DNA from: Ariolimax columbianus | Lineage: Eukaryota > Mollusca > Gastropoda > Stylommatophora > Arionidae | Direction: 5' to 3' | Assembly: GCA_036924085.1 (NCBI GenBank) | Contig: JAVGWX010000002.1 | Coordinates: 50,246,172 to 50,310,171 of the forward strand | Length of the DNA stretch: 64,000 nucleotides | Shown: one piece after another, positions 12,740-22,519 of the stretch | How positions within the stretch are numbered: the first letter of the stretch is position 1 | How the letters are laid out: each line of letters starts with the position of its first letter | Notes under the pieces: model-generated | Database searches by the model: none | The model's input: the letters and a program-made list of their open reading frames with translations, nothing else | What the model was told of the DNA's origin: nothing | Program-made: the position numbers and the translations under genes

Positions 12740-13359
12740 CATATAATGCAGTCTGTCAAGTTAATCACAGCAACGGTGCCTATTAAGTGATTCAATCCAT
12801 TTTAAACAACAACCAATTGTCACAATAATCTTTCTTGTGCACAAATATCGACCGATGCCAAATGTACATTCTGTTTTGTATATTGCTTTAAATTTTCAAG
12901 TTTCGTATTTAACATGCGATACTTGATTTCTGTTTGTGCTAACCCCAAGTTCGTCATATTTAAAATTCGAAAAATTATAAACATCGAACCAGTTCGCCAT
13001 TTACACAGATCTGGAAAGTCCAGGAGTAAATCCGAAAAAAAAAATCGTCGTGGATACTACGTTTTGCCACTGGATCAAAGTAGCTCAGGACGAGCGAGTG
13101 CAGTTGATGATATCGTAAATGTTTTTCTCACTTAAATCTAATTAAAACGCAAGTCACAGTGCTTGACCTTGAACGATGGAGAAAAAAACAACTCTATCCT
13201 GACGCTGTCGCCGTCATTGCTTGCGAGAGGCAACCATGTTTGGATTAAGGGCACATTGAAGCACATATACGTGATGGTGGTCACCCCTGCCTTATAACTC
13301 CCATTCACAACCTATGTTTTATTAGCAATGTGGCAAACTACTACCCAAAATCACTACAG

Positions 13360-13505
13360 TTGACAGGGGCAAGTTGTAATCCAGGATCACCGCGTGGAGG
13401 TGTAGAAGGGTCTTGGCAGCTCTGGTTCGCTGGCCCTGACGCAAGCAGTCAGCTATGGGTCGCTGATCGCTGCAGCTCACGCGCTGCTAAGCATCTTTAT
13501 CCCTT
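13360..13505 (-). repeat. Rep-C fragment
   Basis: It matches the rep-C half containing CCAGGATCACCGCGTGGAGG, TTGGCAGCTCTGGTTCGCTG and CTGCAGCTCACGCGCTGC, also found at 21.9 and 60.8-61.4 kb. Orientation is set so that the complete copies end in GAA repeats. Confidence 0.8.
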
Positions 13506-13611
13506 GCGAACATTTAAATTAATAGAAAATCATTTCAAATGTCATTTGTAGTAATACATTCATTGATGATCAAGAAAGGCGAAATTTGTTTATATTTTTT
13601 TTTTAATTTTA

Positions 13612-13795
13612 AGTGTTTGCCTCACTAGTTTCTACTGGCGGAGGCCCGCTCATTCCACCCGAGACCGTAGTCAATTGGTCGATATTAAGACGCATAAACC
13701 AGTGCTTGTAGGTATGTGTGCGTCTGTATGTACCTATGCTAAGTTTGTGGGTTCTCAGAAGTCAGCCCAACCAAAGTGCAATGGAAGAATATAAT
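13612..13795 (+). repeat. Rep-B, 5' half
   Basis: Begins GTTTGCCTCACTAGTTTCTA and runs through GACGCATAAACCAGTGCTTG to GCCCAACCAAAGTGCAATGG, where similarity stops. Confidence 0.85.
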
Positions 13796-13844
13796 CTGAC
13801 ATTAAAAAAAAAAGTTTTTCGATAAAGTCTTATGAGCTCATGAT

Positions 13845-14500
13845 TGCGTCTATTACTGCTTTTATTTTCGTTTAGCTGAAGATACTAAAACCAATGGCCC
13901 GTGCGGACAAAGAAAAATTGTAACGTAACATGGATAAATATTACCATAAAATTAGTGTGAAAAACGCAATGGGAAACAACTGCGTGAGTAAAAAAGTGAA
14001 ATAATTTATATCGATTAAATACCTTGACCAAAAATAACTTAAATATTATAAGGGACCTAAAAATTGCATTTACTTTTTAAAAATAGTATTGAGTAATTCC
14101 TTGCAATACAGGAGAGCTATGCAATACAGCTGACAATATATTTGGAAGAAACATGAATTAGCTTTGAGATTATAACAACCATTATGCAACTGATAAATCT
14201 AAAAATATATCATCTTTAAAATAGTGCATTTTATGTTTATTATAAGACGTCTATATTCTGGCTACTTTCAGAGGAAGGAGATGTTTGTTGTTGACTATCA
14301 TTTAATTGTCATTTAGTAGGATAATTCTGATCTGTAGGGCCAATGGCCTACAGTTTGGAATATGTGATGACTAGCGGTGTATGATTCATTTGAGTTAAAT
14401 CCGCAGGTAGATGGGTCTTTGAACCGCTCGTCTACCACGTCTGATCTACTATGTGACCAACGTCCCATTTTCACTTAATTCAATATTATGAAAAGTAATT
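13845..14500 (+). repeat. About 640-bp interspersed repeat, copy 1
   Basis: It aligns in the same orientation with 47755-48385. The shared right part is nearly identical (GATGACTAGCGGTGTATGAT, GGTCTTTGAACCGCTC, GTGACCAACGTCCCAT); the left part is more divergent. No reading frame is conserved. The element type is unknown. Confidence 0.8.
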
Positions 14501-14551
14501 GTCCTTACACATCAGTTAGCACGAGTTTCGGGATTAACTTGCGTACGATTC

Positions 14552-15967
14552 ATGTTTAGTAGGAAAGATCTCCACCATGTTTTTTGTTGTTGCTTAGATG
14601 TTTGCCTCACTAGTTTCGTAGGCACGCTTGTTCCACCCCCAGTCCTTTGGGCGATATCAGGACGCATAAACCAGTGCTTGGATGCATGTATGCGTTTGTA
14701 TATACCTATGCTATGCTGCCCCAACAAGTTCATAACAATGGTGAAACAGCTACACGAAGGCATGTGTGCTCGTGTACTGGACAGCGGTGCAATCTCTAAA
14801 ACGTTTCTAGTATCAAACGGAGTAAAACAAGGATGTGTACTCGCCCCGACTTTGTTCAGCATGATGTTCGCGGCCACGATGACAGATGCCTTCAGATCAT
14901 TAGAGCTTGGAATACCCATAAAGTACCGCACAGATGGCAAGTTACTCAATTCCAGAAGAATGAAGGCCAAAACCAAAGTGGCTGGCGACATAATCAGGGA
15001 ACTTGTATTTTCTGACGACTGCGCTCTAATGAGCAACTCAGAACTGAACATGCAGGTTGGAATGGACCAGTTCTCTGCCGCATGCAAAAATTTTGGCCTG
15101 ACCATAAATGCAAAAAAAACAGAGGTCATGTACCAACCAGCACCAGGCATGCGGTACACAAAACCAGAGACTACAGTCAGCGGGCAGACGTTGAATGCCG
15201 TAGATAAATTCACATATCTGGGCAGCACGATGTCGAGATCTGTCAGCCTAGACGATGAGGTGGCAAGCAGAATAGCAAAGGCCAGCACAGCCTTTGGTAG
15301 AATGCGCTCGATGGTCTGGGCACGTCGTGGCATCAGCGTCAAGACCAAACTCAAAGTCTACCGTGCAACCATCATTCCAACCCTACTATACGCTTGCGAA
15401 AGCTGGACTGTATACTCTGGACATGCAAGGAGGTTAAACCACTTCCACACAGGTTGCCTGAGGCGAATATTCCATATCCGATGGCAAGATCGTGTCACTG
15501 ACATCGAGGTTCTCTCGAGGGCTAACATGCCCAGCATCCATGCACTGCTAGAAAAAGCACGACTAGGATGGGCCGGACACCTCGTCCGTATGTCAGACGA
15601 GCGGCTCCCAAAGAAGCTTCTCTACGGCGAGCTGAGAGAAGGATGGCGCGAGAGAGGGCGCCCAAAGAAACGTTTTAAAGACGGTCTGAAGGACTCACTA
15701 AAAAGTTGCCAGATAGACATCGACACCTGGGAATGTCTTGCGCAAAACAGATCTGACTGGAGAAGCGCAGTCAAATCGGGTGTAGCTGCCAGTGAAGATG
15801 ACCGTGTTGTGAAAGCCCAGAACAGACGAGAGACGCGGAAATCCCGAGCAGCGGGAACACCATCCCCTTCTACAAACCTCGTGTGCCCGATATGTAGCAT
15901 ATATTTTCGTGCTCGCATTGGCCTGTTCAGCCACATGCGCACCCACACCCAACAGGGAAATCTGTGA
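14552..15967 (+). CDS. Reverse transcriptase (partial LINE ORF) with C-terminal C2H2 zinc finger
   Basis: The 471-codon frame is uninterrupted, but its first 54 or so codons are flanking rep-B sequence read by chance; the element starts at 14714, inside the RT domain. GVKQGCVLAPTLF lies at residues 90-102 and the catalytic box reads FSDD (153-156) where FADD is usual. KFTYLGSTMS, LYACESWTVY, LGWAGHLVRM and GRPKKRFKD follow, the typical thumb and tail of endonuclease/RT LINEs. The last 25 residues hold a C2H2 finger (CPIC, then HMRTH, spacing C-X2-C-X12-H-X3-H), a known C-terminal addition in some invertebrate LINEs and probably nucleic-acid binding. The endonuclease and first RT motifs are missing, so it cannot move by itself. 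Lack of stops indicates a young copy. I cannot assign the clade. Confidence 0.9.
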   Translation: MFSRKDLHHVFCCCLDVCLTSFVGTLVPPPVLWAISGRINQCLDACMRLYIPMLCCPNKFITMVKQLHEGMCARVLDSGAISKTFLVSNGVKQGCVLAPTLFSMMFAATMTDAFRSLELGIPIKYRTDGKLLNSRRMKAKTKVAGDIIRELVFSDDCALMSNSELNMQVGMDQFSAACKNFGLTINAKKTEVMYQPAPGMRYTKPETTVSGQTLNAVDKFTYLGSTMSRSVSLDDEVASRIAKASTAFGRMRSMVWARRGISVKTKLKVYRATIIPTLLYACESWTVYSGHARRLNHFHTGCLRRIFHIRWQDRVTDIEVLSRANMPSIHALLEKARLGWAGHLVRMSDERLPKKLLYGELREGWRERGRPKKRFKDGLKDSLKSCQIDIDTWECLAQNRSDWRSAVKSGVAASEDDRVVKAQNRRETRKSRAAGTPSPSTNLVCPICSIYFRARIGLFSHMRTHTQQGNL

Positions 15968-16190
15968 CAAGGATGATGTCGGCGGTCCTCATCGACAACG
16001 ATGGACAGCTATTATTATTATTATGCTAGGTTTGTGCGCCCTCAGAAGCTAGCCCAACCAAAGTGTAATGCAATGGCCTCACCCTGAGGGCGCGTGTGAA
16101 AGTTGTGCAAGAGTGTGACTGCTGGACAGAGTCAAATGAGACAGAGTGAGGTAAGAAGGGGAAGAGTTACCCCAGGGTGACCACCCCTTC
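14590..16190 (+). repeat. Rep-B copy split by a LINE insertion
   Basis: 14590-14713 is the rep-B 5' half and 16022-16190 continues the same repeat (GGTTTGTGCGCCCTCAGAAG onward). The 1308 bases between them are a LINE, flanked by the duplicated heptamer TATGCTA. Confidence 0.9.
14714..16021 (+). mobile_element. 5'-truncated LINE inserted in rep-B, with 7-bp target duplication
   Basis: TATGCTA occurs at 14707-14713 and again at 16022-16028. The insert ends in an ATT trinucleotide tail (16010-16021), as expected for target-primed reverse transcription. It contains the open RT frame described separately. Confidence 0.92.
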
Positions 16191-16309
16191 ATGTATAGAA
16201 TAATGATCGTTTATGAAGTTTTCATTCAATGATGATTGATAAAACGACAAGTTGAAATTCTTCAGGACTACCATGAAATAGCCTGTTTCTTGTGAGAACT
16301 GTGTAGAAG

Positions 16310-16405
16310 TGAGGCGGGGGACTTGGTCAGCATATTTTACCTGACCCTGACTAACATATTAGACCAATATGTTTAGCCTGACCAAACGTTAGTCTTCTCT
16401 CCCCA
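16310..16405 (+). repeat. Rep-A 3' end fragment
   Basis: CTTGGTCAGCATATTTTACC and CTGACCCTGACTAACAT match the rep-A terminus. It lies downstream of the rep-B copy, as at 27.4 kb. Confidence 0.7.
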
Positions 16406-16661
16406 TCACCCTGATAGGGTGGAGTAGAGGGGTGTGTATGGTGATAGGACCACTGTAACCTTACAACCATTCGCATTTTTTTTCGGACTAGAAAGGGGCA
16501 AAAAATTGTTGCACTGTAACTTGTCAGGTGTATTATAAGAGGGGTCTAAGGAGAGTTGAACAGCTAGCTCACTTAAAAAAAGCAAAGTAATAAATCACAA
16601 GGAAAAGAAAATATGTCTACACACCAGTGTGCAGAAGAATGAGCAAGTCAAGTAATCTTAT

Positions 16662-16920
16662 GATAATATTTTTAACAATTTAAACACCAAACAAAAAAAT
16701 AACTGTCATACGACATTTTCCCCCTTGCTGGGGTAGTCGAGGGGTTTTTAAGGCTGAGGACTACAGACCGCTTCGCCCCTGCTGTCGCCACGCCGTGTGC
16801 TGGCGATGTTTGTTTATTTTATCCTCAACATAAAAACAACACATGCCATACCGGGGATTCGAATCGCTGCCATGCTTGTCGGCAGGAACGCCTCAAAACC
16901 ATTCGGCCACGCGCTCCTCT
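16662..16920 (-). mobile_element. tRNA-derived SINE (SINE-E) with 11-bp target duplication
   Basis: Target duplications AGTAATCTTAT flank it at 16651-16661 and 16921-16931. The minus strand starts with a tRNA-like head: A box TGGCCGAATGG near 16908 and B box GATTCGAATCC near 16860, as in leucine or serine tRNAs. The body is about 170 bases and the end is AT-rich. These are internal RNA polymerase III promoter elements; activity is unknown. Confidence 0.88.
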
Positions 16921-17084
16921 AGTAATCTTATAAGCATGCCTTTAAAATGAACTGAAAAGGGATGTGCATTGGGCTAGCAAACTGGATTAAAATCACTGAC
17001 TTCCTGCCTGGATACAGATGTAGTTGTTGCCGCGTGCTTCACTTGAGTTGTACAGTCAGTAATGAGTGATATGTCTATAGCGTC

Positions 17085-17260
17085 TCTGTGGCAGAGCAGT
17101 TAGAGTGATAGTCACACACGGTGAATAGACCGTGTTTTGTCTCTGGTCTCTATTCATCTCTCAATGAGTACTTGGCTTACAGTTTAGAGCGGCAAGATGG
17201 TGATGTAGAGAGCTAGTCACTCCACTTCAGAAAATGCAGATAAAAAAGTAAGTAGCGTGT
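17085..17260 (+). repeat. Possible SINE-F copy, diverged
   Basis: The tRNA-like start (TGGCAGAGCAGTTAGAGTG) is followed by GAGTACTTGGCTTACAG, matching the middle of SINE-F elsewhere. Similarity is weak. Confidence 0.4.
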
Positions 17261-18140
17261 CCTTTGCTTAACGTCGTTTCTTACAACAGCTAATCTATTT
17301 GGCTGTTATACGTTTCTTGGCAAGTGTGCAGTACGGTAGATTGCCATTACTTTCCGTATGTAGAGGACCGATAAAAAACCATGTCTGCCAAACTAGTACA
17401 ATAAAGTCTTTGACACTTCCTCCTCAACAGCAATTATTATGTGACTAAATTCAGTTTTATTTTGTTTAATACATGTCGTTATCCTTTTTTATCATGTTCA
17501 AAAACAATAACAGGAGTTCATCAATTGAAATGATGTCAAACACACGACGACCATGTGTAGAAACTCAAACAGGCATAACTGGAAAGATGTTCAGCTAATT
17601 GAGATAATGGACGGTTACAGAGAGAAATTATAATCGATTACTAAACTGCATACATTCATAATACGAAATGATATTATATTGTGGTAATGACAAAATACGA
17701 GAACAATTTAATTTGTGCAGATAATTTTAACTTTGAAAGAAAACAGCAGTGACATGGGTGAGAACCTAGTAATTTTCTCCTGTAACGTTGATAATTGACC
17801 AATGTGACACTGATTCCAGGCACTGTCATTGGAATTCTTCCAAGAAAAACTAGTAATTTTGTAAAGGACATTCCGTAAACATGTAATCGGGGAAATCCAT
17901 GTGCATTCGCTGTAAAACGTCATAAATGATCAACTGATTCGATAATGGCTGCCTTTTAGCTCTACAGGTTCATGAAACTGTCTTAGCATGTTTTTATCGA
18001 TCTGTAACAGGGGAAACGAAAACACACAGAGCTATCCATAAAAGACATATGTAGGAGAGCGTGGATGTACCAAAGGGCAGAAGCCCACACGCCACTGGAT
18101 CAACCACAAGAGGGCTGGAGGAATGGGTAAGTTATCTTTC
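17260..18140. other. Non-coding stretch
   Basis: No gene or clear element is seen. About 17400-17450 resembles the SINE-F 3' part (ACTTCCTCCTCAACAGCAAT). Confidence 0.4.
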
Positions 18141-18142
18141 AC

Positions 18143-18400
18143 TTCTTCTTCTTCTTTTTCTTCGATCAACTAATGCAAGGCTTCTATCTCGGTGAGGTTC
18201 ACGAAGGAGACTGTGGTTTCAGGTATTCGCCGGTCCCTACAGCTTTTCTAGCGTGGTCGCTTTCCCGGAACCAGACTGTCTCACTTTGGTCTGTATAGAT
18301 AGCGAAGTCAAGCAGAATATGTTCTGTTGTTTGCTTGGGTGATCCAAGGGTCCCATGATTCCACTGTGGGCCGGAATCCACTGTAGGACTAAATCTGTAT
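18143..18400 (-). mobile_element. LINE C-terminal fragment that seeds a satellite
   Basis: The minus strand reads SGIPAHSGIMG-like (end of RNase H) and then HGTLGSPKQTTEHILLDFAI and TVWFRESDHARKAVG, the C-terminal region after RNase H. The 3' end at 18143-18165 is followed by a GAA-rich tail, as at 1013 and 26730. Confidence 0.75.
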
Positions 18401-18966
18401 TTTAGCGAAGTCAAGCAGAATATGTTCTGTTGTTTGCTTGGGTGATCCAAGGGTCCCATGATTCCACTGTGGGCCGGAATCCACTGTAGGACTAAATCTG
18501 TATTTTAGCGAAGTCAAGCAGAATATGTTCTGTTGTTTGCTTGGGTGATCCAAGGGTCCCATGATTCCACTGTGGGCCGGAATCCACTGTAGGACTAAAT
18601 CTGTATTTTAGCGAAGTCAAGCAGAATATGTTCTGTTGTTTGCTTGGGTGATCCAAGGGTCCCATGATTCCACTGTGGGCCGGAATCCACTGTAGGACTA
18701 AATCTGTATTTTAGCGAAGTCAAGCAGAATATGTTCTGTTGTTTGCTTGGGTGATCCAAGGGTCCCATGATTCCACTGTGGGCCGGAATCCACTGTAGGA
18801 CTAAATCTGTATTTTAGCGAAGTCAAGCAGAATATGTTCTGTTGTTTGCTTGGGTGATCCAAGGGTCCCATGATTCCACTGTGGGCCGGAATCCACTGTG
18901 GGCCGGAATCCACTGTGGGCCGGAATCCACTGTGGGCCGGAATCCACTGTAGGACTAAATCTGTAT
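18301..18966. repeat. 103-bp satellite, six copies, with an inner 17-bp repeat
   Basis: Copies begin AGCGAAGTCAAGCAG at 18301, 18404, 18507, 18610, 18713 and 18816, exactly 103 apart and almost identical. The last copy contains four units of CACTGTGGGCCGGAATC (about 18873-18945). The unit is LINE coding sequence; 103 is not a multiple of three, so the LINE frame is lost at each copy. Confidence 0.97.
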
Positions 18967-19342
18967 GTTTGGAACAGCAATCATATGGTATATTTGATTT
19001 CGTTCTAGAGTCTTTCTTGTTTGTGGCTTCAGATGGTTTGGAGTAGGCTCCTGGAGTTTGTTAGAATGACAGTTTTCCTTGTAGTTGACTATTGACTGAT
19101 AAGAATCGGAGTTCCTGCATGTATATCTGTTGCTTCAGCTCTGAAATTGGGTACATGTCTTTGCTGCTGATGTGTAGTAGTTTTCTAGGAGGGCAAGTAG
19201 ATAGTGGACAAGTGGGGACCTGGTAGGGGAACAGTATTTCAGATGAATGTGGACAGCCAGTTCACACACCACGTGACAACTCTCACTCACGTAATCTAAC
19301 AGTAGTTTGTTTTTTTAATCGCTCTTTTCTTTGAAAGCTTTT

Positions 19343-19577
19343 AACTGCCCAGCTAAAGCTAAATAAACGTTATCCGGATTGTCCCCCTCTTACCAGACTG
19401 AGGACCCAGTGCCACCTTCATCAGCTCGCGCAGGATGTGAAAAAAGCTACTGCAACCTGCCACTAAACGTCCTTAGTAAAAAACAATAGTAAACCTACTC
19501 ATTGAGCTCATTAGGAACAACAACTGTCCAACTAGACCCAAATAAACGTTATCAGGATTGTCTCCCTCTTGCCAGAC
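19343..19577. repeat. Direct repeats of about 55 bp around a rep-A fragment
   Basis: 19345-19399 and 19522-19576 share AAATAAACGTTATC, GGATTGTC and CCCTCTT. Between them is a short rep-A piece in reverse (CACCTTCATCAGC, CCACTAAACGTCCTT). Confidence 0.7.
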
Positions 19578-19599
19578 CTTCAAATCTTTCTACACTCAA

Positions 19600-20285
19600 A
19601 ATCTCTAATTTGAAGAGTACATATAGCAACTTGTGTTTCACAATGAGTTATCAAAATAGAAATGATGTATTGTATAGAACTAAACCAAGTTTCAAGTATA
19701 GGTATGCAATTCTAAACTGTTAGCTTATCTGTTTCTCTAATGTTATACTGATTGGGAGGGCTCCACACACAAAAATCCAAGACGGTCATAGGTGGGACAT
19801 GAAGTAGGAGAGTGTACAAAATGGCAGAACTATGTGGATGTCTTTTATTATATTTAATACGATTATTTAATAGTTTCACTTTAAAAATGTTTATGTATTC
19901 ATGTATGTAACTGACACGTTCTTAAGGCGCACATTTAAAACCTCTAACATTGTTAATAGTTAGTGTCTATACACTTGTATTATATTGTAAATTGTTTCAT
20001 TCACATTTTGTTTCACTTACTTCAAGCACTTGTTTGTTACTATTGACGACGTTTTCACATTAGTGCCTGGGAAGTAAAGCAATAATATCATAAGTAACAA
20101 TAAGGATATGCCGTTGTGACGCCCCAGGATCGAATTAAGAATTAGCCAAAACCACTTGAAAGATAATAAGTATGTGGAAATAGTTCAAGTCGGCAAAGAT
20201 GCAGGGACAGATTATTCAGAAATAAAAAAACTGTAGACGACACATTTAACAAATCTTTGCTATAGAAAGTGCCCACACTGGGTCC
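19600..20285. other. Non-coding stretch
   Basis: AT-rich, with no gene or repeat recognised. Confidence 0.4.
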
Positions 20286-20289
20286 TAGT

Positions 20290-20590
20290 GACCAAGGAAT
20301 CTTCTTCTTCTACGTTGAAAAAGAAAAGAAAAGAACGTTGTGTCGTAGTTTACAGCAAAGCTGCGATATCTTGCCATCAACACAACACATCCAAGTTCAG
20401 CTGACGTGTTTGCACCAGATTTATCTTCCCATTGCGATTCAATTTCTCTTAACTAGTCTACACTAGTGTATCCTGTTTCCAGGGCCGTCCCTTGGAGGCG
20501 GAATAAACTCTTGGTCAACTGGTTCGCTGACCCAAATACAAGTGGCCGGCCACGAGTCACTGACTGATCTCGGGTCATTCACTACTTTTC
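20290..20590 (-). repeat. Rep-C copy
   Basis: A TTC run at the left (20300-20310), TGTCGTAGTTTACAGC, then a diverged right half (CCTTGGAGGCGGAATAAAC, GGTTCGCTGACCC). Confidence 0.7.
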
Positions 20591-20894
20591 ATCTTCGACC
20601 TCTTCCACTCTGATCTTCCAAAAATGCCACTAAAGAAGGTTATGGATGCGATTAGCAAACTCATAAAATAAAACACATTTCTACAAAACCAGTACTGAAA
20701 GAACACACACGGTGATTTAGTCCCAGTTTTCTGTTTTGGACAAGATGTTGTGGAAGTTGTACACTTAGTAAATAAAGGATTAAAAACCCAGGATTATGTC
20801 TGAACTGGCTTGCCTTGTTTGGCAACATCTGAAGCAGAGTCGGCAAACCGACTATCCGAATAGTTTTCACAGCTGAACATAAATGTATATTCTT

Positions 20895-21170
20895 AGTTCA
20901 GTTCAGTTAAAGTGCCATATCCACTGCAATGGCTCTCCAATGACCGTTGTTACTTTTTTTGATAGTAGGGTCTGTAGACTTTTCCCTGTCCATCGTGTGA
21001 AGTTATCCTCCCATTTATAGGAATGTTAACCTCTGACTCGGTTGTTCTCCCCTTGTCTTTCAAGTATTGTTTGCAGTAGAATGTTACGTCTTTTTATGTG
21101 ACCAAAATATCTTAACTGTTGGAATCTTCTGGTCTCGTTCATCAATTCCCTTTGCAGCTCTAATTTCTGA
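20895..21170 (-). mobile_element. LINE 3' fragment
   Basis: The minus strand reads NETRRFQQLRYFGHIKRRN, LLQTILERQ and a WTGKSLQTLLSKK region, then ends with alternating stops and TEL, as at 11395-11630. It is the post-RT tail of an endonuclease/RT LINE, without intact coding capacity. Confidence 0.75.
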
Positions 21171-21261
21171 ACAAAACAACATCCGTCTTTATCCCGGTTT
21201 AGAAGACTCTACAGAGTCTGTATACAACCAATTTTTTAGACTGAACATTAGAGTTACTGAA

Positions 21262-21482
21262 AAAATGCTTGCTGAAGTCGGATGTGTTGGACCGAAAGGT
21301 GCAAATATCGCGGCCAAGCTGTAAACTACAACACGACGCATTCCGTTCTCTGGACTACATTCTGCTACTTACCCTTTCAGGGTTTGGTAGTGGGAGATTG
21401 AGAACGAAGAAGAAGAAGAAGATACCACGACACCAGACTACAGCTCGGTAGAAAGTGAGACGACAAAAGAAGAAGAAGAAGA
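21262..21482 (+). repeat. Rep-C, 3' half, with GAA tail
   Basis: TGCTTGCTGAAGTCGGATGT through GGTAGTGGGAGATTGAGAAC, then two GAA runs (21405-21420 and 21467-21482). Confidence 0.85.
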
Positions 21483-21924
21483 GGTTCATATCATCATTAC
21501 ACGATGTAGGAGAATGTACAGGAGCAAACTGAGCACTACATTTGACTGAAAGGTAAACATTAAGATGTAACCACAGACAACAGTTGTGAGCTTCATCAAG
21601 ACCAAGAACATTCTAGATACATTTTAAAGTCTCGATATCAAATTGAATCATGCATTAGAACAACTAGAGGAAATAGAGAAAACAAAGAGCACTCGCAACA
21701 AATAAACAAAATATACGAAATGAGACTTGGGAAGAAGTTCTGGGCCAAACATAGCGCACGCATAAGACATGGACTACAACCGAAACTATAGCAAAGCTAA
21801 ATGAACGAACAATTGAAAATACAGATTTTAGCAACAAAACCAGAAAGACTAGAGCCCAGACTCATGAAATATACACTGAAGCCAACAAAAGAAGTAAAAC
21901 AGATAATCAGAAGAGGGAATCAAT

Positions 21925-22265
21925 ATGCTGAGCAGCGCATGAGCTGCAGTGGTCAGCGACGCACAGCTGAATGCTAGCGTCAGGGCCAGCGAACCAGAGC
22001 TGCCAAGACCCTTCTACACCTCCACGCGGTGATCCTGGATAACAGGCTGCAGCAGGGCATACTGGCTAAGGAGAAGGGATTGAAGAGGGAATGCTAACCC
22101 GGTACTAAAAAAATGCTTGCTGAAGTCGGATGTGTTGGATAGAACGGTGCAAATATCGCAGTCAAGCTGTAAACTACGACACAACGCATTCCGTTCTCTG
22201 GACTACATTCTACTACTTAAGCCCTTTCAGGGTTTGGTAGCGGGAGATTGAGAATGAACGAAGCC
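21925..22265 (+). repeat. Rep-C, nearly complete
   Basis: Both halves are present, from GAGCAGCGCATGAGCTGCAG to GGGAGATTGAGAATGAACGA. This is one of the two best copies, with 60765-61130. Confidence 0.9.
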
Positions 22266-22427
22266 AAGCCTAATCAGAAGAGAGAAAATACAATATATTG
22301 ATGAGTTGGCAAAAGGACATATGCTAGACTTGTATAAAAACATCGAGAAACCTCTAGGAAGATATGAGCAATAACTTGATTACTTGATGACAATTCCGCG
22401 GTGCTTGTCCCAGGTCAGTCTAAGGAT

Positions 22428-22508
22428 ATCTATTCCGGGCTATTGGGACCCAGTCGGTCAAAAGGAACGTTTATTACCCACTGGGGCTCCATAGCCCGGA
22501 ATAAACTT
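22428..22508. repeat. Imperfect hairpin
   Basis: TTCCGGGCTATTGGGACCCAG at left pairs, with a few mismatches, with CTGGGGCTCCATAGCCCGGAA at right across about 35 bases. Its role is unknown. Confidence 0.6.
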
Positions 22509-22519
22509 TCATTTTGACC

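Noticed and set aside
14512..15354. 280-codon minus-strand open frame
   Set aside because: Shadow of the reverse transcriptase frame on the plus strand.
18199..18913. Two repetitive open frames on the minus strand
   Set aside because: They read through the 103-bp satellite derived from LINE sequence. There is no independent gene.
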